Shown: positions 25,126 to 33,997, numbered from the stretch's first letter. The stretch is DNA of 64,000 nt from Pseudacidobacterium ailaaui (GCF_000688455.1 NZ_JIAL01000001.1:3379001-3443000), one strand, 5' to 3'. Notes: generated by a model from the letters alone, not told the origin. Numbers and translations: made by a program.

Positions 25126-26906
25126 AAATATCCTTCCGCTTCCCGCAGACTCTGTCTGACCATGCCACACGACGATATCGCAGTCACTCCCTGCTCTTCT
25201 GCTGCGCCTTCATCGCTGTATTGCCGCTGGTATGGCGAGGCACTTCGTGCGGGCACGATTTCGATTTCCACCTGCAATCGTGGCTGGAAACCGCGCAGCA
25301 TTGGCGCGAGGGAGTGTTCTATCCACATTGGGACGCATCTGCCAACTATGGAGCAGGCGAGCCGCGCTTTGTATTTTATCCGCCAGCTACGTGGATGCTG
25401 GGCGCACTTTTGGGAAAGATCTTCCCGTGGAACTGGGTGCCTGCCGCTTTCACATTTCTTGCTTTTCTTGCATCTGGCGCTAGCTTTTACAAGATGGCAC
25501 GCGCGTGGATGCCAGAGGATGCAGCCACTGCTGCGGCCTGCATTTATGTGCTAAATCCATACCTGCTGTTTGTAGCCTACGAACGCACTGCCTATGGAGA
25601 ATTGCTTTCGGCCGCCCTGTTTCCTTTGCTTGTTGTGTATGGATTGCAGAAGGAAACAGGACTTTTACCGCTTGCATCTATAATCGCCGCTCTATGGCTG
25701 ACAAATGCTCCCTCGGCTGTGATGGGAAGCTATTTCCTGGCCCTCATTACCATCCTTAGCGCTTTGCGCAGCTCAAGCCTCGAATATGTGGTGCGCTCCA
25801 CAAAGGCCTTTCTTCTTGGAATTGGACTCGCAGCCTTTTATATCGTTCCTGCCTATTATGAGCAGCGCTGGGTAGAAATCTCACGCGCAATCGGTCCGGG
25901 AATGCGTGTAGAAGACAGTTTTCTTTTTGAACACACGGGAGCTGTCTTTCACGATCAGGTCTTGCGGAGCGCTTCCTGGATCGCTGTTGCCATGTTGACC
26001 GCAACGTTCATCGCTGCCTGGCTGTCCCTCAAATTCGACCGCATGTTTTGCTCGCAAAAGGACCTTCTCTTTCCTCAGATGGAAAACTGGACACTGTGGC
26101 TGGTCATGACCTCCGCGGCCACGGTCATCCTTTTGCTCCTGCTGCCATTCAGCCGCTTTCTTTGGTATCACTTGCCTGAACTCGTCTTTTTGCAATTTCC
26201 CTGGCGTTGGCTGCTCGTCCTCGGGGTTGCCATGTGTACGCTCATCGGACTGGCGTTCCGCGGCCATCTGCAGGAAGCAGGCACACGCCGAAGTATCCTC
26301 ACGCCATCTCTCCTGGTGATTTTGACTGCCGCAATCCTGTCATTCCTTGCTGCTAAGGTTTTCTGGCAACCGTGCGATGAAGAAGACAACGTCGCCGCGC
26401 AGCGAATGGCCCTTCAGTATGACGGATTTGAAGGAACGGATGAGTACACCGCAGCAGGCACTGACAATAGCAGTATTCAGCGTCACCGTCCGCTGGTTGA
26501 GACTGTACATGCTGCGGATGCAGAACAAGGTGAGAGCGGCAACACAGAGAACCCAGAATGGCAGCCGGAATCCCAGCAGAGCATTCCAGCCAGGATAAAG
26601 ATCCTTAACTGGCAAACAGAAAACAAGACGATTGAGATCACCACGAAGGCTCCGGCCGATGCGCTTCTTCGGCTCGTGGATTATCCCGCCTGGCGGGTCA
26701 CCTTGAATGGAAAACTGAGCGCGAAGCGGCCGCACCGCGAAGACGGCCTGATGGTCCTTCCTCTGCCTTCTGGAAAATCCGTGATTTCCATCCGATATAC
26801 AGCAACCACGGACGTGAAACTGGGTCGTATCTTCTCTCTGTTGGCCTTGGGCATTGCCATTTTGCTTTTTTTGCGGACAAAGAAACAACGGGAACTTCGG
26901 GTATGA
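25122..26906 (+). CDS. Polytopic membrane protein (6-pyruvoyl-tetrahydropterin-synthase-related / YfhO-like)
   Basis: A 594-residue protein with around ten membrane helices and a periplasmic-looking C-terminal beta domain before a last helix (FSLLALGIAILLFL). Near the N-terminus GHDFDFHLQSWLETAQHWREGVFYPHW resembles the acidic loop-1 motif of GT-C glycosyltransferases, and the C-terminal RLVDYPAWRVTLNGK looks like the conserved end of YfhO-type proteins. Databases often label this family 6-pyruvoyl-tetrahydropterin-synthase-related, which I do not take as a function. A role in transferring lipid-linked sugars is possible. GTG 25122 overlaps the acylase stop (GTGA); the longer frame from 25029 lies inside the acylase. 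Confidence 0.72.
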   Translation: MKISFRFPQTLSDHATRRYRSHSLLFCCAFIAVLPLVWRGTSCGHDFDFHLQSWLETAQHWREGVFYPHWDASANYGAGEPRFVFYPPATWMLGALLGKIFPWNWVPAAFTFLAFLASGASFYKMARAWMPEDAATAAACIYVLNPYLLFVAYERTAYGELLSAALFPLLVVYGLQKETGLLPLASIIAALWLTNAPSAVMGSYFLALITILSALRSSSLEYVVRSTKAFLLGIGLAAFYIVPAYYEQRWVEISRAIGPGMRVEDSFLFEHTGAVFHDQVLRSASWIAVAMLTATFIAAWLSLKFDRMFCSQKDLLFPQMENWTLWLVMTSAATVILLLLLPFSRFLWYHLPELVFLQFPWRWLLVLGVAMCTLIGLAFRGHLQEAGTRRSILTPSLLVILTAAILSFLAAKVFWQPCDEEDNVAAQRMALQYDGFEGTDEYTAAGTDNSSIQRHRPLVETVHAADAEQGESGNTENPEWQPESQQSIPARIKILNWQTENKTIEITTKAPADALLRLVDYPAWRVTLNGKLSAKRPHREDGLMVLPLPSGKSVISIRYTATTDVKLGRIFSLLALGIAILLFLRTKKQRELRV

Positions 26907-26915
26907 TGAAAAGAA

Positions 26916-27812
26916 ATGCAAGCCGAAGTAAAAGATCTGCTGCAAGCAGGCCAGGAACTGACTGATGCCGCACTGGAGCGGCTGCTACCTCCGGAAACCC
27001 AGGTTCCCACTTCCATTCATAAAGCCATGCGTCATAGCACTTTTGCCGGTGGAAAGCGCCTGCGCCCGGTACTCTGCATGGAAGCAGCCCGCATGGTTCG
27101 CGGAAATGGTGTTTTGCCCGAAGGAGTTGAGGAGCTGGGCGCAGCGATTGAGATGCTGCACACCTACTCCCTCATTCACGACGATCTACCCGCCTTGGAC
27201 AACGATGACCTTCGCCGTGGAAAACCCACGTGCCATGTAGTGTTCGGGGAGGCCATTGCGATTCTCGCCGGTGATGCACTCCAGACCCAGGCTTATCAGG
27301 TTCTGGCCAGATTGCGTTGCCCGGCCCCATCTGTTGTTGAAATCATCCGGCACATCTCAGAAGCAACAGGCACGGTCGAGGGGATGATTGGCGGCCAAGT
27401 CCTCGACCTGGAGGGTGAGGGATCCAGGCCCACTGCCGAATTGGTTGATGCGATCCACCGTGCAAAGACCGGAGCACTCATCCGTGTCAGCGTTGTAACG
27501 GGCGGAATTTATGCCGGCGCAACCAAGGAAGATGTGGATCGACTGACGGAGTTTGGCCGGAAAGCCGGATTGGCGTTCCAGATTGTAGATGACATTCTGG
27601 ACGTAACGCAAAACTCTGAGCAACTGGGAAAGACCGCAGGCAAAGACTTGGCCAGCGACAAAGCCACGTGGCCTGCCGTCTTTGGAATTGACGCATCAAG
27701 GAAGGAAGCAAATAGGCTCATCCAGCAGGCCTTCGCGGCGCTGGCCCCTTACGGTCCCGCTGCGGAGGGACTGAAGTCTGTTGCTGCTTATCTGGTAGAA
27801 CGGACCTATTAA
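26916..27812 (+). CDS. ispA: Farnesyl/geranyl diphosphate synthase
   Basis: A 298-residue short-chain prenyl diphosphate synthase making isoprenoid precursors from IPP and allylic diphosphates. Both aspartate-rich motifs are present: HDDLPALDNDDLRRGKPT (~88-105) with the bacterial two-residue insertion, and QIVDDILDVT (~222-231), plus GGKRLRPVLC near residue 43. The insertion and length fit a bacterial FPP synthase (IspA). It starts 9 bases after the preceding membrane-protein gene and is probably in the same transcript. xseB, often a neighbour of ispA, is instead far downstream at 61.3 kb. Confidence 0.92.
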   Translation: MQAEVKDLLQAGQELTDAALERLLPPETQVPTSIHKAMRHSTFAGGKRLRPVLCMEAARMVRGNGVLPEGVEELGAAIEMLHTYSLIHDDLPALDNDDLRRGKPTCHVVFGEAIAILAGDALQTQAYQVLARLRCPAPSVVEIIRHISEATGTVEGMIGGQVLDLEGEGSRPTAELVDAIHRAKTGALIRVSVVTGGIYAGATKEDVDRLTEFGRKAGLAFQIVDDILDVTQNSEQLGKTAGKDLASDKATWPAVFGIDASRKEANRLIQQAFAALAPYGPAAEGLKSVAAYLVERTY

Positions 27813-27858
27813 TTGGGCCGCAGAATTCAGCTAAGCCGCCGTGAATGCTGGAGATTCA

Positions 27859-28179
27859 TCAGCTTATTGCATTGCGCAGCTTACTTCCCTGTTTCGCAAC
27901 TTCGTTGACAAAGTCTTCTATACGCACCAGCAAATCCTGCCCTTTTCGCAGGTAATGAGGCAGGCTTTCCCATAATTCTTTGGCTGCTTCAGGATTCTCC
28001 AGGAGTCCAACCGTCGCGCCAGCAGCAGCAAGAACCAGAGCTGTTTTGCGTCGCCCTGCCAGAAATAGGCAAGCACCGGCCACCAGCGATCCCGCTGCAG
28101 CTGTCCTCTGCCAGGAAAAATTTTGTACCGTCGTCGGAGCGTTTTCCTTAATTTCGTGAGAAATCTTTGTCAGACCCAT
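27859..28179 (-). CDS. Small hypothetical protein with central hydrophobic region
   Basis: A 106-residue protein: a polar N-terminus, a hydrophobic alanine/leucine-rich stretch at about residues 26-60 (AAAGSLVAGACLFLAGRRKTALVLAAAGATVGLL) that could form two short membrane helices, and an amphipathic helical tail. No family recognised. It is followed on the same strand, after a 33-base gap, by the ORF at 28213-28524 reading toward it, so both may share a transcript with bshC. Confidence 0.6.
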   Translation of the reverse strand: MGLTKISHEIKENAPTTVQNFSWQRTAAAGSLVAGACLFLAGRRKTALVLAAAGATVGLLENPEAAKELWESLPHYLRKGQDLLVRIEDFVNEVAKQGSKLRNAIS

Positions 28180-28212
28180 AGCTACTCCTGCAAAGAATGG
28201 GGATTGGCTTAC

Positions 28213-28524
28213 TCAATCAAGATCGAAATCACGCAAAGGCTTGCCTGTGTCCGGTGTTTCTTTGGCTTTGCGAAGAGCCTCGGCAAATTTCTTTTCCAAA
28301 AGATCGTTTTTATGCTTCTCCGCGTCCACGGCCTGGCGAAAGAGACTCTCGCGGCGCTCATCCTGCTCCCGCATGGCTTTGGCTGCGGTTTCAAAGTCCT
28401 CGAACGTTTTCTTACGAGGAGCCGGTGTATGCGCAATGATTGCGCGGGTCTCCGGATCAATCTTCAGGATTGCCCCGCAATCCGGGCATGAGACTTCGAA
28501 CGCGGATGGTTTCTTAGATGACAT
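28213..28524 (-). CDS. Small zinc-ribbon-like hypothetical protein
   Basis: A 103-residue protein starting with a CPDCGAILKID segment that looks like half of a zinc ribbon; only this one CxxC pair is present, so a metal site would need a second molecule or partner. The remainder (residues ~35-100) is highly charged and predicted coiled-coil-like (DFETAAKAMREQDERRESLF...). No named family. It lies 43 bases downstream of bshC on the same strand. Confidence 0.62.
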   Translation of the reverse strand: MSSKKPSAFEVSCPDCGAILKIDPETRAIIAHTPAPRKKTFEDFETAAKAMREQDERRESLFRQAVDAEKHKNDLLEKKFAEALRKAKETPDTGKPLRDFDLD

Positions 28525-28567
28525 CAATCAGAATTTTAGGCCAGTCCAGATGGATTCGGCCAGTCGC

Positions 28568-30178
28568 TCAAAGATAGATGACTTTGTGACCCGGACACTC
28601 CTGTGCTGCTTGCTGCAGCAGAGTTTCCATCAAGCTGTTCCCATAGCGCGATAAAAAGTACCCCGCGCCAATGGCCCGCTCCTGTAAATGCCGCTCAGGA
28701 AACAGGGCCAGATACACCGCTTCCACTTCTCGCCGCAAGCCGGACTCTTTCTGCAACTGAAAATTCGCCGCCATCCGTCGCAGACGGTTCATCTGATAAC
28801 GCATTTTCGAAGCGGCAACAGCAGCAGAACGGCCCAATCCTGGATCCAGGGAGTGCATCCAGTCCGTCAAAGACTTCAGTTCGGCATCCAAAGCATTTCC
28901 TGCCGCAGCAAGTTTCTTTTTGCCCTCAAGGGGCATGGAACGCGCCCCGATGCGTTGCGCCAGGTCCTCAGGACGTAGCACGAACAGATCGCTTAAGGTA
29001 ATTTCATATTTCGCCATGATTTCGGCAATCTGTGGCTCAACGAAAGTTACGCTCAGGCGGGGCAGTACCGCCGTGGTCCGCCCCAAGACCCTTTCATAAA
29101 TGACCTGTGATTGAGCAAAATATGCGATCTCGGCCGGACCTGCAATATACAGGGACGTGGGCAGAATGAAATCCTGAAATACCGGACGAAGCAAGGCATT
29201 GGGACTTAAACGTTCAGGTTCCGCTTTAAGAATCTCTAGTAAGTCTGCACTGGTGTAGGTCTTTTTTCCTGCCGACCATTCCCCATTCTTTCTCCGCAAG
29301 GGCTGCCGCTTTTTTGTTTCCTCATCCAGCAAAAACAACAGACTGCTATGCGGGGCCACCAGAACCTGGGTGTGATATCCAGCCTCTACCAGCTCTTTGT
29401 CCCGCGCCAGAAGGGCATTTCTGATCGGCTCTGCATCCGTAATGGCCTGCTGAAAAACGGGCGCTCCGAGAGCGTGAAATTGTTGGTCAGATGCATCGAT
29501 GACGATCAGACCCTGAGCAGAGAAGATTTGCGCGAGTAAAGATCCAAAGGCCTGGGCAAAAGTAGCGTCCGGCTTATAACACCGCTCCAGGATCTGAAAG
29601 AATTCACTCCCCCCTAGAATCTCTGCAACCTGGTCTAGCAGGCTTTGGATACCGGGGCCCAATTTCAGGCCGCCCACCGGATTTCCGCCGTTTTCCAGTT
29701 CCAACCTGTATGTGCGCAGCTCACGACGTAAGGGAAAAGCAATATGGTCTGCCTCTGCCAGGTCATGGTCTTCAGTTGCAAGCCAAAAGATGGGAACGTG
29801 TGAAAACCCAGCATCCGTGGCATCCTGCGCCTTGCGCACGGCAGTGACAGCCTTGAGCAGTGTATATAGCGGGCCGCCCAAAAGAGTGACCTGCTGTCCG
29901 GTCACGACCGCTCCTGCACCATTCCGCAAGCGCTCGATATTGGCAAGGGTCTTCTCTCCGGCGCCGAAGGCCAGATTTTGCCTGCGCAAAAGGTCTGCGA
30001 TGGCCGAGCGCGCTTCCGGTGCCATCTGTGGAGCCTGCACCATCCATTCACGCGAATATGGGCTTTGACGGTAAAAAGGCAGAGGAGTGTGGCTCTGCGC
30101 ATAATCAGTAAACAACCGCGAGAGATGCGGCAATATCGTGATTGGGAAACACTCTACGTGCAAGTTCTCGTTCTCCAC
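28568..30178 (-). CDS. bshC: Bacillithiol biosynthesis cysteine-adding enzyme BshC
   Basis: A 536-residue protein matching BshC in length and blocks: FPITILPHLSRLFTDYA at the N-terminus, GAVVTGQQVTLLGGPLYTLLKAVTA, VPIFWLATEDHDLAEADHI, a middle TSLYIAGPAEIAYFAQ and a C-terminal coiled region with FPERHLQERAIGAGYFLSRYG. BshC joins cysteine to GlcN-malate, the last step in bacillithiol, the thiol used in place of glutathione. BshA and BshB are not in the window; the large PIG-L protein at 7.5-10.3 kb is secreted and is not a good BshB. Confidence 0.93.
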   Translation of the reverse strand: MENENLHVECFPITILPHLSRLFTDYAQSHTPLPFYRQSPYSREWMVQAPQMAPEARSAIADLLRRQNLAFGAGEKTLANIERLRNGAGAVVTGQQVTLLGGPLYTLLKAVTAVRKAQDATDAGFSHVPIFWLATEDHDLAEADHIAFPLRRELRTYRLELENGGNPVGGLKLGPGIQSLLDQVAEILGGSEFFQILERCYKPDATFAQAFGSLLAQIFSAQGLIVIDASDQQFHALGAPVFQQAITDAEPIRNALLARDKELVEAGYHTQVLVAPHSSLLFLLDEETKKRQPLRRKNGEWSAGKKTYTSADLLEILKAEPERLSPNALLRPVFQDFILPTSLYIAGPAEIAYFAQSQVIYERVLGRTTAVLPRLSVTFVEPQIAEIMAKYEITLSDLFVLRPEDLAQRIGARSMPLEGKKKLAAAGNALDAELKSLTDWMHSLDPGLGRSAAVAASKMRYQMNRLRRMAANFQLQKESGLRREVEAVYLALFPERHLQERAIGAGYFLSRYGNSLMETLLQQAAQECPGHKVIYL

Positions 30179-30214
30179 AGCGAAACTTGTATCCAGTCTC
30201 TCACGCGTACGGTC

Positions 30215-31069
30215 TCAAAGTGTCTTCGGCAGGTCTTGGACCTGCCGAAGCAATTGCCTCAGACCATCGCGTCGCCGGACCGGCAATGTTTCGATCGCAT
30301 ATTGGGCAAGCGCACTGTAAATCTCTTTGAGCATCGGATGCTCGCCGAGCACCTGAAGATGCAGTCTTATTGTAGAAAGGTCGCCACGGAAAAATGGCCC
30401 GCTGAAGCTACTGGCCGATCCGCGTTGCAGAAAATTGCGGATTGTTGCCTGTCCCAGCGTGCCAACCCATTTTTCCGCCAGTTTTTCCGGTAAACCAGCC
30501 ATTCTTGCCATCTCCGCCGCCGCTGTGATTTCACTCAGCAATAAAGGTGAGGCCATGGTGGCCGCTGCATGATACAGGGACTTCTTCTCCGCCTCGATTC
30601 GGAACGGTTCACCTCCCAATTTGCGTAAAAGCTCCTCCAGAGTTTCCAGTATTTCTTCCTGCCCCTCCACTGCATACATGGTGCCTTGAAGAGGCACGGG
30701 AATGCGTGAGGGAAAGCTCATCACAGGCGCAACCGATCCGACCCGGGCCCCGACTCGCTTTACCGCTTCGAGCTCCTTGGCCGTGAGGGCCCCGCTGGAA
30801 TGCACCACGATTTGCCCCGTCATATCTCCTCGATGCAGAGCAATTTGATCGGCCAAGGCGGCAATCTCGTCATCGCGCACGCATATCCATATCACGTGTG
30901 CATCCAGCGCAGCCCTCTCCAAAGAAACCATCGGAAGATTTCCAAATTGTGCTGCCGGCTTACGGACAACCACTTCCCGCAAAGGCACTCCGGAAGCCAG
31001 GCAGCCATTCGCCAGAGAAGTTCCCCAGTTCCCCATGCCAACGATAGCGACATCAATCTGTTTTCTCAT
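30215..31069 (-). CDS. Rossmann-fold and DUF2520 protein
   Basis: A 284-residue dinucleotide-binding protein: N-terminal Rossmann fold with GMGNWGTSLA (11-20) and VIWICVRDDEIAALADQI, then VVHSSGALTAKELEAVKRVGARVGSVAPVMSF, and an all-helical DUF2520 domain from about residue 150 (HAAATMASPLLLSEITAAAEM). The family resembles ketopantoate and F420-dependent NADP reductases; substrate unknown. It lies 36 bases upstream of bshC on the same strand, so they are probably cotranscribed. A perfect hairpin overlaps its last codons. Confidence 0.88.
   Translation of the reverse strand: MRKQIDVAIVGMGNWGTSLANGCLASGVPLREVVVRKPAAQFGNLPMVSLERAALDAHVIWICVRDDEIAALADQIALHRGDMTGQIVVHSSGALTAKELEAVKRVGARVGSVAPVMSFPSRIPVPLQGTMYAVEGQEEILETLEELLRKLGGEPFRIEAEKKSLYHAAATMASPLLLSEITAAAEMARMAGLPEKLAEKWVGTLGQATIRNFLQRGSASSFSGPFFRGDLSTIRLHLQVLGEHPMLKEIYSALAQYAIETLPVRRRDGLRQLLRQVQDLPKTL
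30224..30250 (-). repeat. Perfect 12-bp inverted repeat at the end of the DUF2520 gene
   Basis: CTTCGGCAGGTC (30224-30235) and GACCTGCCGAAG (30239-30250) are exact complements around a three-base loop. The hairpin lies within the last dozen codons of the gene and is not followed by a T run on either strand, so it is not a standard terminator. It could affect mRNA stability or read-through into bshC, or be one copy of a dispersed palindromic element; the window holds no second copy that I could find. Confidence 0.7.
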
Positions 31070-31117
31070 GTTCAGGATGATACGGTAGAAAAAACAGCTG
31101 TTTTCAAAGAGGAAGCT

Positions 31118-31705
31118 ATGCCATCTAAGCCAGTTCTTACTGCCAAAAAGGCAAAGGTTGACGTTCTTTCATCTAGGACCGCATTTGAAGGCCCGCTTTT
31201 CCGGGTCGAGATTGATGAGGTCCGCGAACCTGGCAATCGTATTTCGCGTCGGGATGTAATTCGTCACAATGGATCGGTTGTCATTCTGGCTGTAGATGAC
31301 TCCAGAAAAAGAGACCCTCTCATTGTGATGGAGCGGCAGTATCGGCACGCAGCCGGGCAGTACATGTGGGAGATTCCGGCGGGAAAAATTGAAGAGGGGG
31401 AGAAACGTCTGGCAGCAGCAAAACGCGAATTGCGCGAAGAAACCGGGTACAGCGCAAAAACGTGGACAAAGCTCACCCGCTATATTCCCAGCCCCGGCTT
31501 TCTGGGTGAATGGATGCAGATTTATCTGGCCGAAGGGCTGACTTTGGGAAAAACTTCTCCTGATGAAGACGAGTGGCTTGAAGTGAAACTGGCGCCTCTT
31601 TCTGAAGTTTTAACCAACATCGAAGAAGGCAAAATTCTTGATGGGAAAACACTGATTGCTGTACTGCTTTTTACGCATCTGCGCGCAAAGCACAAGCGCA
31701 AATAA
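31118..31705 (+). CDS. NUDIX hydrolase, ADP-ribose pyrophosphatase type
   Basis: A 195-residue protein with a complete Nudix box, GKIEEGEKRLAAAKRELREETG (about residues 89-110), where the REL.EE helix binds magnesium. Upstream blocks (FRVEIDEVREP, RRDVIRHNGSVVILAVDD, MERQYRHAAGQYMWEIPAG) match ADP-ribose pyrophosphatases, which cleave ADP-ribose to AMP and ribose 5-phosphate. ATG 31118 follows GAGGAAGCT; the open frame back to 30800 is antisense to the DUF2520 gene and is rejected. Divergent from that gene. Confidence 0.9.
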   Translation: MPSKPVLTAKKAKVDVLSSRTAFEGPLFRVEIDEVREPGNRISRRDVIRHNGSVVILAVDDSRKRDPLIVMERQYRHAAGQYMWEIPAGKIEEGEKRLAAAKRELREETGYSAKTWTKLTRYIPSPGFLGEWMQIYLAEGLTLGKTSPDEDEWLEVKLAPLSEVLTNIEEGKILDGKTLIAVLLFTHLRAKHKRK

Positions 31706-31762
31706 ATGATATTTCTGTCTCATTCTGAATTTTGACTGGTTTTACAGGTGTGATTTGTGCAA

Positions 31763-31834
31763 TTTCCTTAAAAAAAGGAAAACCAAAGCCCGCCTGAATG
31801 CGTCTTTACTTTCAAGCAGGTTGTTTCCCCAACC
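31763..31834 (+). promoter_or_regulatory. Structured leader of the cold-shock gene
   Basis: The 161 bases between the NUDIX gene and the cold-shock start contain a hairpin TTTCCTT/AAGGAAA (31763-31769, 31775-31781) and a second short stem GGTTG/CAACC (31819-31823, 31830-31834). A TTGACT at 31732-31737 may be a -35 box but I see no good -10. Cold-shock mRNAs often have long structured leaders; that this one works as a thermosensor is inference. Confidence 0.35.
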
Positions 31835-31866
31835 GCACTCTGCTTGAGAAGGAAGGACGAAGGCTC

Positions 31867-32085
31867 GTGTCTACATACAAAGGCAAGGTGAAGTGGTTCA
31901 ACAACGCCAAAGGTTATGGATTTATCGGACGTGACGATGGACCAGATGTATTTGTTCACTACAGTGCAATTCAGTTGGATGGGTACAAGAGCCTGAAAGA
32001 GGGCGACGAAGTGGAATTCGACATTGTACAAGGACAGAAAGGCCCGCAGGCCGACCAGGTAGTGCGTACGCGCGAGGTGGCTTGA
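31867..32085 (+). CDS. Cold-shock protein, CspA family
   Basis: A 72-residue single OB-fold, single-strand nucleic-acid-binding protein. [20 protein letters not shown] carries RNP1 (KGYGFI) and DVFVHYSAI carries RNP2 (VFVHY); the end GPQADQVV is also typical. The GTG at 31867 is preceded by AAGGAAGG and gives the normal family length, so the ATG at 31798 is rejected. It acts as an RNA chaperone in the cytoplasm. A long leader and a strong terminator frame it as a single-gene transcript. Confidence 0.95.
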   Translation: MSTYKGKVKWFNNAKGYGFIGRDDGPDVFVHYSAIQLDGYKSLKEGDEVEFDIVQGQKGPQADQVVRTREVA

Positions 32086-32181
32086 TCCGTAATCCAGCAG
32101 CCTATTCAACAAGAAGTGCCAAGAACCAATCCATCGCGTAAAAATTCACCTTGAGCGGTGAACATACCAAAATCTGCCCAG

Positions 32182-32213
32182 ACCCAGCTTCTTTGCTGGG
32201 TTTTCTGTTTTTA
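32182..32213 (+). terminator. Strong intrinsic terminator after the cold-shock gene
   Basis: ACCCAGC (32182-32188) pairs with GCTGGGT (32195-32201) around TTCTTT, followed directly by TTTCTGTTTTT. It is a clear rho-independent terminator, 96 bases past the cold-shock stop codon and just before polX. Confidence 0.9.
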
Positions 32214-32239
32214 CAGTGCTATGCGCGATAATGCTTTCG

Positions 32240-33997
32240 ATGGACAACCGCACGATCGCGCAGCTGCTCTACGAAACCGCTGATTTACTTGAAATCAGCG
32301 CCGCTGATCCTTTTCGCATCCGCTCGTATCGCCGGGCTGCAGAGGCAGTCGAATCCAGCACCACGCAACTTAGCGAGATCGCCGGAGACGCTAAGAAATT
32401 GCAGGAAATCCCAGGGATTGGCAAAAGCATGGCTGCAAATATTCAAGAGATTGAGAAGACCGGGACCCTGCCCCTGCGCGAGGAGCTTTTAACAAAATAC
32501 CGTCCCGGCATGTTGGACCTATTGAAACTCCCGGGCATGGGCCCGAAATCAGTCGCACTTTTTTGGGAATCGCTGCAAATTTCATCCATTGAAGAACTCG
32601 AATCTGCCATTGCCGAAGGCAAATTGGCCTCACTGCCGCGGATGGGGGCGAAACAAATAGAAAAATTGCGCAAAGGCATTGAAGACTATAAAAAGAACAG
32701 CGGCCGCTTCCTGGTCGATGAAGCTGAGATCGCTGCAGAAAAGCTCATTTCCTATCTGCGCAATTTCGACGGAATGGACGTTATCACTCCAGCCGGGTCT
32801 CTGCGACGTGGACGTGAGACCGTCGGCGACCTTGACATCCTGGTCACGGGAAAAGCCTGCGCGGAGGACAGGGTACAGGCTGCGGTGGACTATACAGCAG
32901 CCTATCCGCCAATTGTTGACCTGATTGCCAAAGGTCAGAACAAGGTGAGCTTTCGCCTGCGCGCTGGACTTCAGGTAGATGTGCGCTTGCTTCCGGAAGA
33001 CTCTTACGGTGCGGCCCTTCAATACTTCACTGGCTCCAAGATGCACAACGTTGCCATCCGGCAGCGGGCCCTGAAGCTCGGCTACACACTCAGTGAATAT
33101 GCGCTGGCCCGCGTGGAAGACGGCAGCGTTGTAGCGGGAGCCACGGAAGAGGACATCTACGCTGCTCTAGGTCTGGATTGGATCCCGCCCGAATTGCGGG
33201 AAAACAACGGTGAAATCGAGGCTGCCGAACAGCACCGTCTGCCTGCTCTCATAAAATTGAGCGACATTCGTGGCGACGTTCACATGCACACGAATGCGAC
33301 CGATGGAAAGTGCAGCATCCGCGAAATGGCCGAAGCTGCGGTTTCGCGTGGATATGAGTACATCGCAATCACTGACCACACGAAAAATCTCGCCATGACG
33401 TTTGGCCTGGATGACACTCGCACAATCGAACAGATACGCCGCATCCGGGAAGTGGAAAAAGAGATGGGTGGACGCATCCGCATCTTCGCGGGCATGGAGG
33501 TGGACATACTGGCCGACGGTCAGCTCGACCTGGCTGATGAAACGCTTGCGCAACTGGACATCGTAATTGTCAGCGTCCATTCACTTTTCAACATGCCTGA
33601 AGAGGAAATGACGGAGCGCGTTCTTCGTGCCCTGGAAAATCCCTACACGCGCATCCTGGCCCACCCTACAGGAAGGCTTCTTCTTCGCCGTGAAGCATAC
33701 AAGATTCATCTGCCTCGGATACTTCGCCGTGCCGCAGAATTGGGCGTTGCCGTTGAACACAATGCTTATCCGGACAGACTGGACCTCTGCGATCGCGACC
33801 TGCGCATGGCAAAAGAGATGGGCTGCAAAATTGTTATCAATACCGATGCACACCATACCAGCCACATGGAAAAGCTGCGTTACGGAATGAGCCAGTTGCG
33901 TCGTGCATGGCTTACAAAAACTGATGTACTGAATACATTGCCTGCAGACGAGTTCCTTGCGGCTCTGCGTCCAAAACCGCAGACACCGCTCCAGTGA
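32240..33997 (+). CDS. polX: DNA polymerase X with PHP exonuclease domain
   Basis: A 585-residue bacterial PolX. Residues ~1-80 hold the helix-hairpin-helix 8-kDa-type domain (PGIGKSMAANI, LPGMGPKSVALFW), the polymerase core has GSLRRGRETVGDLDILVT (~186-203) with the two catalytic aspartates, and the C-terminal PHP domain begins at DVHMHTNATDG (~346) and includes ITDHTKN, HSLFNM and NTDAHHTS metal ligands. The enzyme fills short gaps in DNA repair and has 3'-5' exonuclease activity. Start set at ATG 32240, where the family alignment begins; a GTG at 32216 overlaps the terminator tail region. Confidence 0.95.
   Translation: MDNRTIAQLLYETADLLEISAADPFRIRSYRRAAEAVESSTTQLSEIAGDAKKLQEIPGIGKSMAANIQEIEKTGTLPLREELLTKYRPGMLDLLKLPGMGPKSVALFWESLQISSIEELESAIAEGKLASLPRMGAKQIEKLRKGIEDYKKNSGRFLVDEAEIAAEKLISYLRNFDGMDVITPAGSLRRGRETVGDLDILVTGKACAEDRVQAAVDYTAAYPPIVDLIAKGQNKVSFRLRAGLQVDVRLLPEDSYGAALQYFTGSKMHNVAIRQRALKLGYTLSEYALARVEDGSVVAGATEEDIYAALGLDWIPPELRENNGEIEAAEQHRLPALIKLSDIRGDVHMHTNATDGKCSIREMAEAAVSRGYEYIAITDHTKNLAMTFGLDDTRTIEQIRRIREVEKEMGGRIRIFAGMEVDILADGQLDLADETLAQLDIVIVSVHSLFNMPEEEMTERVLRALENPYTRILAHPTGRLLLRREAYKIHLPRILRRAAELGVAVEHNAYPDRLDLCDRDLRMAKEMGCKIVINTDAHHTSHMEKLRYGMSQLRRAWLTKTDVLNTLPADEFLAALRPKPQTPLQ

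Noticed and set aside
30224-30250. Rho-independent terminator at the end of the DUF2520 gene
   Set aside because: The hairpin lies within the coding sequence and no T run follows on either strand.
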